DNA of 64,000 nt from Pseudomonadota bacterium (lineage in GTDB: Bacteria; Pseudomonadota; Gammaproteobacteria; Burkholderiales; JABEVD01): positions 59,706 through 123,705 of the forward strand of contig JAKBJU010000006.1 in NCBI GenBank assembly GCA_021835845.1, read 5' to 3'. Made by a program: the position numbers and the translations under genes. Positions 25,097 to 33,003 of this stretch are shown piece after piece; positions within the stretch are counted from its first letter, which is position 1, and every line of letters begins with the position of its first letter. Below the pieces are notes generated by a model. The model did not search any database. It worked only from the letters and a program-made list of their open reading frames with translations, and was not told where the DNA came from.

Positions 25097-27325
25097 ATGA
25101 CGTCCCCGCTTCCCGAATTCTGGCAAGCCGAGGCGCAAGCTCAACTCGCGCTTGGCGAAGTTGTGCTCGCCTGGCTGGAAACGGACCTGGATGCGCAGCT
25201 GCGGTTTTCCCGCGGCCTGCTGCTCCTGACTGACCGGCGCCTTCTGGCAAGGGAATCGGGCGGCGCCTGGCGCACCTGGACCTGGCACCCAAACCTGAAG
25301 CTTGAGCGGCGCGACTATGCCGGGGTGGGCCACCTCGAACTCACCGACGAAGCTTCCCTGCTCGCCGCCTGGCGCTATACCCTGGGTCTCGACGAATCCG
25401 CCCGCAGGCTGGCGCAATGCTTCCTGGAGCGCAATGCCGCCAGCTCCGGAGGGCGGGAGCCCGAGCCCTGCGCAGTCGAGAACTGTCCCGGATGCGGCCT
25501 GCCCCTGCCCGCCGGACAAGCGCTTTGCAGCGCCTGCGCCATCGAAGCGAACCGCCCTCCCTCCACCTGGACGCTGCTTCGTCTGTGGCGCTTCGCCCGC
25601 CCCTATCGCAACCAGCTCACTGCCGGATTCCTGCTGACTCTGGCATCGACTGCCGCAACCCTGGTGCCGCCCTATCTCACCATGCCGCTGATGGACGATG
25701 TGCTGATCCCCTTCCAGAACGGCACGCCGATCGAACCGGGCAGAGTGGAACTCTATCTGGGAGGGCTGCTTGCCGCTGCGCTGGCGGCATGGGCGCTGGG
25801 CTGGGGAAAAACCTACATCCTGGCGCGCGTCTCCGAACGGATAGGCGCCGACCTGCGCATCACCACCTACCAGCACCTCCAGAGCCTTTCGCTCGAATAT
25901 TTCGGCGGCAAGCGCACCGGGGATCTGGTCGCCCGAATCGGCACCGAAACCGACCGGATCAACGTCTTTCTTTCCCTGCACCTGCTGGATTTCGCCACGG
26001 ATTTGCTGATGATAGGGATGACGGCTGCAATCCTGCTTTCCATCAATCCCTGGCTGGCGCTGGTGACCCTGCTGCCCCTTCCCTTCATCATCTGGATGAT
26101 CCACGTCGTGCGCGACAGGCTGCGCCACGGCTTCGAGCAGGCCGACCGCGTATGGTCGGAGATCACCAGCGTGCTGACCGACACCATACCCGGCATCCGC
26201 GTGGTCAAGGCCTTCGCCCAGGAAAAACGGGAAGTACAGCGTTTCAGCGATGCGAATGCGCGCAATCTGGCCGTGAACGACAGAGTGAACACCGTCTGGT
26301 CGCTTTTCGCACCCAGCGTCACATTGCTGACCGAGATCGGACTCCTGGTGGTATGGATATTCGGCATCTGGCAGGTATCGCAAAAAGCGATCACGGTCGG
26401 CGTGCTGGCCGCATTCCTCGCCTACATCAGCCGCTTCTACGGCCGCCTCGATTCGATGAGCCGCATCGTTTCCGTGACGCAGAAGGCCGCGGCCGGAGCC
26501 AAGCGCATTCTGGACATACTCGATCAGGCCTCCAGCGTGCCGGAAGCGGCCAACCCCGTCCATCCCGGACGGATAGAAGGGGCGATTGCAGTAAGGAATG
26601 CCGGTTTCCGCTATGGCAACCGGACGGTATTGAGCGGCATCGATCTTGCCATCGCGCCGGGAGAGATGATCGGGCTGGTGGGACAGAGCGGCTCCGGAAA
26701 AAGCACGCTCGTCAACCTGATCTGCCGCTTCTACGACGTGGCGCAGGGCGCTATCCTGGTCGATGGAACGGACATCCGTTCCTTTCCGATCGGGGAATAC
26801 CGGCGCAACATCGGCCTCGTGCTGCAGGAGCCGTTCCTGTTTTTCGGCACCATAGCCGAGAACATCGCCTATGGGCGGCCCGAAGCGAGCCGCGAAGACA
26901 TCGTCGCTGCTGCGCGGGCGGCGCATGCGCACGAATTCATCCTGCGCCTGCCGCACGGCTACGATTCGCTGGCCGGGGAGCGGGGGCAGGCGCTTTCCGG
27001 GGGAGAGCGCCAGCGCATCTCGATCGCCCGGGCGCTCCTCATCGATCCGCGCATCCTGATCCTGGACGAGGCGACTTCCTCGGTCGACACGGAAACCGAG
27101 CTGGAAATCCAGGCGGCACTGGAAAACCTGGTCAGGGGGCGCACCACCATCGCCATCGCGCACCGGCTCTCCACCTTGCGCCGTGCGGACCGGCTGGTGG
27201 TGATGGAGCGGGGGAAAATCGTCGAGGTCGGGCGCCACGACGATCTCCTCGAGAAGCAGGGCGCCTACTACCGCCTGTATCAGGCGCAGACGAAGCAGCT
27301 GGAAGGGGAGGAGGACCATGCCTGA
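25097..27325 (+). CDS. Cyanophycin-associated ABC transporter (fused permease-ATPase)
   Basis: 742 residues from MTSPLPEFWQ. Residues 1 to about 120 form a PH-like/unknown domain, followed by a zinc-ribbon-like pair of CxxC motifs (CPGCG ... CSAC) near 135-150. Six membrane segments of a type-1 exporter lie at about 170-460. The ATPase has Walker A VGQSGSGKSTL, the signature LSGGERQRISIARAL and Walker B ILILDEATSS. It acts as a homodimer. Transporters of this architecture with a DUF1854 partner are consistently linked to cphA in Betaproteobacteria, so a role in handling cyanophycin or its precursors is likely, though the substrate is unproven. It overlaps DUF1854 by 8 bp. Confidence 0.88.
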   Translation: MTSPLPEFWQAEAQAQLALGEVVLAWLETDLDAQLRFSRGLLLLTDRRLLARESGGAWRTWTWHPNLKLERRDYAGVGHLELTDEASLLAAWRYTLGLDESARRLAQCFLERNAASSGGREPEPCAVENCPGCGLPLPAGQALCSACAIEANRPPSTWTLLRLWRFARPYRNQLTAGFLLTLASTAATLVPPYLTMPLMDDVLIPFQNGTPIEPGRVELYLGGLLAAALAAWALGWGKTYILARVSERIGADLRITTYQHLQSLSLEYFGGKRTGDLVARIGTETDRINVFLSLHLLDFATDLLMIGMTAAILLSINPWLALVTLLPLPFIIWMIHVVRDRLRHGFEQADRVWSEITSVLTDTIPGIRVVKAFAQEKREVQRFSDANARNLAVNDRVNTVWSLFAPSVTLLTEIGLLVVWIFGIWQVSQKAITVGVLAAFLAYISRFYGRLDSMSRIVSVTQKAAAGAKRILDILDQASSVPEAANPVHPGRIEGAIAVRNAGFRYGNRTVLSGIDLAIAPGEMIGLVGQSGSGKSTLVNLICRFYDVAQGAILVDGTDIRSFPIGEYRRNIGLVLQEPFLFFGTIAENIAYGRPEASREDIVAAARAAHAHEFILRLPHGYDSLAGERGQALSGGERQRISIARALLIDPRILILDEATSSVDTETELEIQAALENLVRGRTTIAIAHRLSTLRRADRLVVMERGKIVEVGRHDDLLEKQGAYYRLYQAQTKQLEGEEDHA

Positions 27326-27779
27326 GTTCGAGCTTGCCCGGAACGCATTCGGGCGACTGGTCCTGAAGAACGACGCAGGCGTTCACGAGGGCGTGGTGCC
27401 GGTCAGGGCCTTCCCCGTCACGGCCCCCGGCGAAGGCGTCGCCCTGGTGAGCGCACAGGGGCGGGAACTCGCCTGGATCGCCTCGCTGGAAGGCTTGCCG
27501 GGTGCGGCGAGAATTCTGCTGGAAGAAGCGCTGCGGGATCGGGAGTTCATGCCAGAAATCCTCCGCTTGGTTTCCGTTTCGGGAAATGCCGCGCCCTGCG
27601 AGTGGAAAGTGAAAACCGATCGGGGAGAAACCGCGTTCACGCTCAAGAGCGAAGACGACATTCGCCGCATTTCTCCTTCCGCCCTGATCCTGACGGACAG
27701 CCATGGCGTGAATTTCCTGATCAAGAATCCTGCAGACCTCGATCGCCACAGCAAAAAACTGCTCGGAAGGTTCCTCTAG
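27318..27779 (+). CDS. DUF1854 family protein, cyanophycin-associated
   Basis: 153 residues, starting inside the end of the ABC gene with a strong GGGGAGGAGG site. The N terminus FELARNAFGRLVLKN and the block RISPSALILTDSHGVNFLIK are typical of DUF1854. No membrane segment. Probably a cytoplasmic partner of the upstream ABC protein, by the coupled start and the conserved pairing. It overlaps the convergent GGDEF gene by 4 bp at the stop codons. Confidence 0.85.
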   Translation: MPEFELARNAFGRLVLKNDAGVHEGVVPVRAFPVTAPGEGVALVSAQGRELAWIASLEGLPGAARILLEEALRDREFMPEILRLVSVSGNAAPCEWKVKTDRGETAFTLKSEDDIRRISPSALILTDSHGVNFLIKNPADLDRHSKKLLGRFL

Positions 27780-28996
27780 GACGCTGCGAGAAGCGGATTT
27801 TGCATCGCGGAATAGGGCTCGACGCGGTTGCGCCCCTGCTGCTTGGCGCGGTATAGCGCCTCGTCTGCAGCGGCGAACAACCCGGAATAATCCGTTCCGG
27901 CATGACGTGAATCGGCCACCCCGATGCTGATGGTGCTCTGGAGCAGCTTTTCCCCGAAACGCAGGCTCATCTCAGAATAGCCATGGCGCAGACGCTCCGC
28001 AAGCACTCCGGACTGCTCCTCGCTGGTATTGGGCAGCAGGATGCAGAATTCCTCTCCGCCGTATCGGGCAAAATAGTCTCCCACCCGAATCGTCTCCCGC
28101 ACGAGCGCCGCGAGGCGGCGCAGCACCTCGTCTCCCGCCGCATGACCGAACCTGTCGTTGATCGACTTGAAATGATCCACGTCGATCATCATCACCGTAA
28201 GGATCTCCCCCACCCGCGAGCAGCGCGCCAGCAACCGCTCCGCCTCGTCTCCCAGGCTGCGCCGATTGAAGGCGCCGGTAAGCGCATCGTGCGCGGCAAG
28301 ATGCTGCAATTCGTCGGCAAGGCGGTAATTCAGCATCAATACGAAGCCGAAGCCCAGGCAAAGCTGGGAAATGCTGCTGACAAGAAACGACATCCGGTTG
28401 ACCGGCATCTGGGCATAGAGGGCGTAGTCGTGTTCAGGGGAAAATGCGATCATCAGCACCCTGACAAGATTGTCCAGCGCGAGTACGGCAAAGGATGCGC
28501 CTGTCAGCCAGGCGGCGGTGCGCAGCGGCTGGCTCGCCGGAACCAGCAGCATCCTTGCGCAAACCGCACTGATGAAAGCGAGTACCGTAGAATTGGCAAT
28601 CGCGCGCGCATTGCTGTTGAAATCGATCAGCACGAACCAGATGGTCTGGGTGGTCATCACCCCGACGACCAGCAGCGGAATGCGCCAGTCGGGAGTCTTG
28701 TCCATGAAGGCCTGTATGCCCACATACTGCAAGCCGGCGCCCGCCGCCAGCAGCGCAGTACCCGCCACAAGCCACCAGCCTGCTGTTGTCGGTACCAATT
28801 GCATGATGGAAAAACCAAGGCCGATGCTGATGCAGAAACTTGCCGCTGCCCAGTGCCCGACCCCGCGCACGAACCGCGTATGAAATCCTGCCAGCGCGAG
28901 CAGCCCCGAAAGCATCAGGGAGAGCCCGGCGATCATGACCATCATGGTATGCGGATCAAGCTTCATGGCATTGCCAGCCGTCTGGAATAACGGCAT
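27776..28996 (-). CDS. Membrane-bound GGDEF diguanylate cyclase
   Basis: 406 residues. About six hydrophobic segments fill residues 15-230, followed by a GGDEF domain with AHDALTGAFNRRSL, an intact GGEEF active site and an RVGD inhibitory site five residues before it. It should make c-di-GMP in response to an unknown membrane signal. The second ATG, ten codons in (MKLDPHTMMV), may be the true start; neither has a clear Shine-Dalgarno. It lies just outside the left border of the predicted island. Confidence 0.87.
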   Translation of the reverse strand: MPLFQTAGNAMKLDPHTMMVMIAGLSLMLSGLLALAGFHTRFVRGVGHWAAASFCISIGLGFSIMQLVPTTAGWWLVAGTALLAAGAGLQYVGIQAFMDKTPDWRIPLLVVGVMTTQTIWFVLIDFNSNARAIANSTVLAFISAVCARMLLVPASQPLRTAAWLTGASFAVLALDNLVRVLMIAFSPEHDYALYAQMPVNRMSFLVSSISQLCLGFGFVLMLNYRLADELQHLAAHDALTGAFNRRSLGDEAERLLARCSRVGEILTVMMIDVDHFKSINDRFGHAAGDEVLRRLAALVRETIRVGDYFARYGGEEFCILLPNTSEEQSGVLAERLRHGYSEMSLRFGEKLLQSTISIGVADSRHAGTDYSGLFAAADEALYRAKQQGRNRVEPYSAMQNPLLAAS

Positions 28997-29024
28997 TTTG
29001 CACCATTATTAAGGCGTTATGGAA

Positions 29025-29049
29025 AAAACCCGCATCGAATGCGGGTTTT
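29025..29049 (-). terminator. Orphan terminator, probably the original tRNA-Met terminator
   Basis: AAAACCCGCAT and ATGCGGGTTTT form a near-perfect hairpin with T-runs on both sides; on the minus strand the U-run is TTTTTT. No minus-strand gene ends here: to its right is only the degenerate tRNA-like segment. This fits the original downstream terminator of tRNA-Met, left behind when the island separated it from the tRNA body, now 19.6 kb away. Confidence 0.75.
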
Positions 29050-29058
29050 TGTATGTGG

Positions 29059-29075
29059 GATAGGTGCCCTTGAAC
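29059..29075. repeat. Candidate far att site (tRNA-Met 3' part copy)
   Basis: GATAGGTGCCCTTGAAC matches GATAGGTGGACTTGAAC in the tRNA-Met gene (48646-48662) at 15 of 17 bases. The segment also forms its own small palindrome CCTTGAACAAGG. The match is imperfect beyond it, so this is an old or chance copy; the adjacent orphan terminator is the stronger argument. Confidence 0.5.
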
Positions 29076-29114
29076 AAGGCGCAAAATCTACCATCCCGGC
29101 GAATTCGTCAGAAA

Positions 29115-29135
29115 GATACCCCCGAAAATACCCCC
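29115..29135. repeat. Integrase arm-type direct repeats, left end
   Basis: GATACCCCC (29115) and ATACCCCC (29128) lie 13 bp apart. The same words in the same orientation occur beside the integrase at the other end of the island. Paired repeats at both ends of an integrated element are what arm-binding sites of a tyrosine integrase look like. Confidence 0.5.
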
Positions 29136-29402
29136 TGAAGCAGTCTCAAGCAAATCCATCACAAGCACACTCATTATACGCTGTCGGTACTTTTTGTACC
29201 AATCCCCTGTAAGAGTTTTCCAGAGGACGGCGGGGTGGCCGACACCTCCCCACCGTAAAAAGATTATCGCGCAAGCGAGGGGTTGTGTCGCACACAATCA
29301 CTTTAATATCAAATAGATATGTTGCTTTTTAAATAATTGTTGGGTATAGTTGAAATCGTCGGCCACCCCCCCGTCAATTTCTCGTAAATTGGCGGAGGTT
29401 CC
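29136..29402. other. Island left intergenic region with inverted repeat
   Basis: No credible gene; the 69-aa ORF on the minus strand has no Shine-Dalgarno or protein-like composition. CGGGGTGGCCGAC near 29231 is repeated inverted, with one or two extra bases, as GTCGGCCACCCCCCG near 29358, bracketing about 115 bp that includes TTGTGTCGCACACAA. It may be the regulatory region of alpA. Confidence 0.4.
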
Positions 29403-29639
29403 ATGAATTCTTCATCAGCAAATGTGGACCAGCTCCAAGTTGAGCTTGAGAAACGAGCGTTGCTTCGTCGACCAAGGGTCCAAGCGATCACTGGCCTGAG
29501 CACGTCGTCACTGTATGACGCAATCAGAGATGGCCGTTTTCCTGCACCAGTCAGGATATTCCCCAACACTCCCAATAAATCCGTTGCTTGGCTAGCCACC
29601 GAAGTTCTGGAATGGCTTGATTCTAGGAGGCACGCATGA
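29403..29639 (+). CDS. AlpA-family excisionase/transcriptional regulator
   Basis: 78 residues. The winged-HTH core LLRRPRVQAITGLSTSSLYD followed by GRFPAPVRI and WLATEVLEWLDSR is the AlpA (CP4-57-type) pattern. Such proteins act as regulators or excisionases for P4-like integrases, which matches the integrase at the other end. GGAGG precedes the ATG by five bases. The stop overlaps the next ATG (ATGA). Confidence 0.87.
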   Translation: MNSSSANVDQLQVELEKRALLRRPRVQAITGLSTSSLYDAIRDGRFPAPVRIFPNTPNKSVAWLATEVLEWLDSRRHA

Positions 29640-30694
29640 GTGAGATCGCGAAGGCTGTTGGTGGTATCAACTATCTAGAACTTGGCGCTCAAAATGATCT
29701 ATCCGTGCTGCGCGTCATTGGCGCCCAAGGATGGGTACGAGAGTATGAGTTAGCCCTTCTTACGGGCTTCCATATCGAAAAAACTGAGCTCATTTGCCGA
29801 AGGCTGGCGAAGAAGGGGCAGATATTTCGGGAAAGAAAGGGGAACGACGGCATTTTCATGCGACTCCGGCAGGCTGGCGCAGACAAAATCAATGGGAGAT
29901 CTGGAAAAGATGTCGAGATCCCCCGAAGCTGGGCTCATGACTGTTTGGCGATTCAATCGTTAAATTTTCTAAAAGGAGAATACAAGTCCAAGCAGATTCA
30001 GACTGAAAGCATGATTCGCACGAGGGGCGGAGAGAAAGGCAAAATTCCCGACGGGGCTCTTCAGGGAGTTGAACTCTTCTTCGAGCAGGAGTGGTCCCGT
30101 AAGAGCGGGAAACTTTTGTCCCGCCAGGTCCACAAGGTAGTGGAGCTGGCGAAAAAACAAATCTCTTCCGTAGTTAGCTATCCGTATCCTGCTACGATAT
30201 GCGGAGGCATTGACCACGAAGTAAGGCACGGCAACGCCATACGAGACCGATTGGGACCGGCGTCGGCTCCTGTTAAATTCCTTCGTTGTCATTTCTTTTC
30301 GGTCAGAACATTTGAGACTGCGAAAGTCGATAGGTTCGAGCTGATTGAACTGCCCGATGTCAAGAAGACCAGGTCCGATGGACAACGGTCTGGACAGTTA
30401 GACGAGATTTCTCGAATTAGACGTAAGTTCCAATGGCACGATAGGTATTCCCGCGAAGGAGGGCTTAATATCTTAGAATCCATCCTTTTTAGGGGCGATC
30501 AAACCGTCGAGAAGGTTAAATTTATCGAGAGCAGCGAATGGGAGTCACCACACATTCTTGTCTGGGGCGAAGAACGGATTGAATCAGATAATGATGATCA
30601 TTTTTCTGATTTTGTCTCGCGGCAAAAAAGGATAGTCGTTGGAGAATTCATCGCACTAGAGATGTCGTGCGATACTAGCCTGGAAGGTGCATAA
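29636..30694 (+). CDS. Replication-relaxation-like / winged-helix nuclease-like protein
   Basis: 352 residues, translationally coupled to alpA. The N terminus (about 20-90) is a winged helix (VREYELALLTGF, LICRRLAKKGQIFRERKG). The middle, AHDCLAIQSLNFL ... KIPDGALQGVELFFEQEWSRKSGK, has the PDG...ExE...K order found in replication-relaxation (Replic_Relax-type) and other PD-(D/E)XK-like proteins of mobile elements. Probably involved in island replication or mobilisation. Family assignment is by pattern only and is tentative. GC content looks lower than in the flanks. Confidence 0.55.
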   Translation: MSEIAKAVGGINYLELGAQNDLSVLRVIGAQGWVREYELALLTGFHIEKTELICRRLAKKGQIFRERKGNDGIFMRLRQAGADKINGRSGKDVEIPRSWAHDCLAIQSLNFLKGEYKSKQIQTESMIRTRGGEKGKIPDGALQGVELFFEQEWSRKSGKLLSRQVHKVVELAKKQISSVVSYPYPATICGGIDHEVRHGNAIRDRLGPASAPVKFLRCHFFSVRTFETAKVDRFELIELPDVKKTRSDGQRSGQLDEISRIRRKFQWHDRYSREGGLNILESILFRGDQTVEKVKFIESSEWESPHILVWGEERIESDNDDHFSDFVSRQKRIVVGEFIALEMSCDTSLEGA

Positions 30695-31068
30695 ATATTC
30701 GGATGCGATGTTTCATCAGAAACCGAGTAATTCTATGGATTTTCAAGCGAAAGCCCCCCACCTCCCACTGGCAGGGAGGAGCATGAAATGGTTGTCAATC
30801 ATGGCGGGTGGCGCACGTCTCGTGGGCCAGACGTGCCAAGTCAGGGAGCAGCCGGTATGGAAGGAATTCATTGCCTGAGTAAAGCCGCCTGCAGACCTGA
30901 ACAAGCAGCTCCTTGACTGGACAGGCGCTGGGCAGAAGAAGCATTACACAGTCTTTGTACTGTTTGACATGTCGGGATTTCGCTAAAATCCCCTGATTTT
31001 GCTTTGCTCCCGTTATCCGGTCAATGGTCCCTTTGGTTGATCACCCCGCCAGGTTTCATGGGAAATGC
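30695..31068. other. Intergenic region, no gene seen
   Basis: The 63-aa ORF at 30687 has no protein-like pattern. A hairpin GGGATTT-cgct-AAAATCCC near 30975 could be a weak terminator. Otherwise I see nothing. Confidence 0.45.
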
Positions 31069-31290
31069 TTACTCGGCATCCTGACGATATTCGAATAGAT
31101 CGCCTACAGCACAATTGAAAAGCTGGCATAACCTATTCATTGCTTCAATATCGACCCTGTTTGCAGTTTCGTTATAAAGCAGGGTAATAGTATTTCTGTG
31201 TAGCCCAGTTTCCCTAGCTACATCGGCGATTTTCATCTTGTGCTCGCCCATCATTCTTGACAGATGGCATCGTATCATTTCACTCACCAC
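31069..31290 (-). CDS. Small HTH regulator, Cro/C1 (XRE) family
   Basis: 73 residues, almost entirely one HTH domain: MKIADVARETGLHRNTITLL, then IEAMNRLCQLFNCAVGDLFEY, the usual end of the YozG-like subfamily. Probably a repressor. It is divergent from the next HTH gene, and a 19-bp palindrome sits seven bases before its start, so it probably represses itself and perhaps its neighbour. Confidence 0.87.
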   Translation of the reverse strand: MVSEMIRCHLSRMMGEHKMKIADVARETGLHRNTITLLYNETANRVDIEAMNRLCQLFNCAVGDLFEYRQDAE

Positions 31291-31296
31291 ATCAAT

Positions 31297-31315
31297 ATAT
31301 CATCCAGAATGATAT
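31297..31315. promoter_or_regulatory. Palindromic operator between divergent HTH genes
   Basis: ATATCATCCAGAATGATAT has perfect 7-bp arms around a 5-bp spacer and lies directly before the start of the 73-aa HTH gene. Related half-sites (TATCATTT inside the gene start and GTCATTCAGGG near 31350) suggest more than one binding site in this AT-rich 138-bp divergent region. Confidence 0.6.
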
Positions 31316-31428
31316 TTATGCTTGCAAGATAGTATTTATTTGCATAAAATGTCATTCAGGGCGACAAAAGACCATTTCAACAGGCTTTTTGAAATTCTGA
31401 ACAGCCCAATTCAAGTAAAGGACATTAC

Positions 31429-31749
31429 ATGAAACACACTGAAAAGGAAATCGAAAACCTCGAACTGATCAACGCCATCCATTCGGAGAACCGGCGGCGC
31501 GGGTGGAATCTTGCCGATCTTGCCAGCCATATGGGCATCAGCCATATCTACATGGCATCCCTGAGCAATGGAGCAAGGCCGATCAGCGCTCTGGGGCTGG
31601 ACAAGAAGCGGCTGCTGGCCGATTACCTCGGCATCTCGCTCGTCGAACTGCTCCTTGATTGCGGGGTGTTGATGAATGAAGACTTCCCCCGGGATCTCGT
31701 CATCACCAAACTGGCGAATCGGAATCCCTTTTCCAGGGTGAGCGCCTGA
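31429..31749 (+). CDS. HTH domain protein upstream of the NucS-like nuclease
   Basis: 106 residues. The central region NLADLASHMGISHIYMASLS followed by LGLDKKRLLADYLGISLVEL is a degenerate XRE-type HTH. It ends one base before the nuclease gene, so the two form an operon, and it is likely that gene's regulator or antitoxin-like partner. No other domain seen. Confidence 0.72.
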   Translation: MKHTEKEIENLELINAIHSENRRRGWNLADLASHMGISHIYMASLSNGARPISALGLDKKRLLADYLGISLVELLLDCGVLMNEDFPRDLVITKLANRNPFSRVSA

Positions 31750-31750
31750 A

Positions 31751-32632
31751 ATGCCGGTCTTCATCTCCAGGGAGGGCCAGCTCCGGACGCTCTCTACCCT
31801 GCCCTGCCGATATGAGAAGGATCTGCAGAAGCTCATCGAAGAGAATCTGATGACGGTTCTCGAGATGCACTACCTGGATTCCCAGTATCCGACCAGCAAC
31901 CGGGGGAAGATCGATACCCTGGCCGTGGATGTGAATGGCGCGCCGGTGATCATCGAATACAAGCGCGACAGGAACAACAACGTCATAAACCAGGCGCTTT
32001 CGTATCTGAAGTGGCTCAAAGCCCAGAAGCCGGAGTTCTTCAGGATGCTGATGCTCACCAAGCTGGATCCCGAGGTATTCGACCGCATCCGGCTGGACTG
32101 GAACAATCCGCGCATCGTGTGCATTGCCGAGTCGTTCAGCCGCTTCGACATGGATACGGCGGAAGTCGTCCCGCTTCGGATCGAGCTCTATCGGTACTGC
32201 CAGTACGAGGAAAGCATCTTCAAGTTCGAGCCTGTCATGATGGGTGAGCGCGGCGAGGAAACCATACCGGTTCGCGGCGACAAAAGCGTGTTCGACGTGA
32301 TGAAGATGCAGTCGCATGCCAATGCGCTGGTGCAGAATCTGTTCGACAAGCTGCGAGAACGGATTCTCTCCCTGGACGAGCACATCATCGAGAAGACCGG
32401 CAAGAAAGGCGTGGCCTATGCGATATCCAAGCACTTCTGCGAGATCCAGATCAAGACCGACATGCTGGTAATCGATCTCAGGCCGGTCGATTACTTCGAT
32501 CCGAGGGAGATGGTGGAGCGGATCGGGGTCGGTTACACAATCACCATGAACCGCCGGATCAGACTGAAGAAAGAAAAGGATCTGGATTACGTCTTCTCGC
32601 TCATCGAGCAGTCGTACCAGAACATCTTGTGA
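31751..32632 (+). CDS. NucS/DUF5655-like PD-(D/E)XK endonuclease
   Basis: 293 residues. The N-terminal half carries GKIDTLAVDVNGAPVIIEYKR, the D...ExK core of a restriction-endonuclease-like fold, preceded by the helical RYEKDLQKLIEENL typical of NucS/DUF91-like nucleases. The C-terminal part (AYAISKHFCEIQIKTDMLVIDL onward) resembles the DUF5655 domain. It is cytoplasmic and probably cuts DNA; its target is unknown. Its coupling to an HTH gene and place in an integrated island suggest a defence or element-maintenance role. Confidence 0.74.
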   Translation: MPVFISREGQLRTLSTLPCRYEKDLQKLIEENLMTVLEMHYLDSQYPTSNRGKIDTLAVDVNGAPVIIEYKRDRNNNVINQALSYLKWLKAQKPEFFRMLMLTKLDPEVFDRIRLDWNNPRIVCIAESFSRFDMDTAEVVPLRIELYRYCQYEESIFKFEPVMMGERGEETIPVRGDKSVFDVMKMQSHANALVQNLFDKLRERILSLDEHIIEKTGKKGVAYAISKHFCEIQIKTDMLVIDLRPVDYFDPREMVERIGVGYTITMNRRIRLKKEKDLDYVFSLIEQSYQNIL

Positions 32633-32715
32633 TGCTCAAGCGAATAGAAGCATAACCGACCGCCATGGCCAGCCTGATCAGGAAAATCACCCAGTCACTA
32701 CGCAAAGGAAAGACG

Positions 32716-33003
32716 ATGAAACAATCCGAGCTCAAGAAATACATGCGTCACTTGAAATATGAAGATGAACGCATCAATCACCTTCTCGGGAATTTCGATG
32801 ACTATGTTCGCTTCATCAAGGACTACGACGAGAATTTCGATCTGGAAGACAAGATACATGAGCCGACGGTACTCGCCGGCTACAGGAACTCGGCATTCGG
32901 CATCCTGTACTCGCTCTTCCAGATGGGCTATCTGACCAGTCAGGATTTCCACATGCGAATGCATGCCCTGAATACCGTCTTCTACGAGAAGGTCGAAGTG
33001 TGA
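32716..33003 (+). CDS. Hypothetical protein, 95 aa
   Basis: The start is set at the ATG with AAAGGAAAG seven bases upstream (MKQSELKKYMRHLKYEDERI); the track start 17 codons earlier lacks one. It is helical and acidic, has no membrane segment, and I do not recognise it. It lies 83 bp after the nuclease gene and may belong to the same operon. Confidence 0.6.
   Translation: MKQSELKKYMRHLKYEDERINHLLGNFDDYVRFIKDYDENFDLEDKIHEPTVLAGYRNSAFGILYSLFQMGYLTSQDFHMRMHALNTVFYEKVEV

Noticed and set aside
24899-27319. 806-aa minus-strand ORF opposite the ABC transporter
   Set aside because: It is a shadow of the plus-strand gene, whose Walker A, signature and Walker B motifs are intact. The shadow is rich in H, Q, R and D and has no recognisable domain.
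29088-29297. 69-aa minus-strand ORF at the island left end
   Set aside because: It overlaps the putative arm repeats, has no Shine-Dalgarno and resembles no family.
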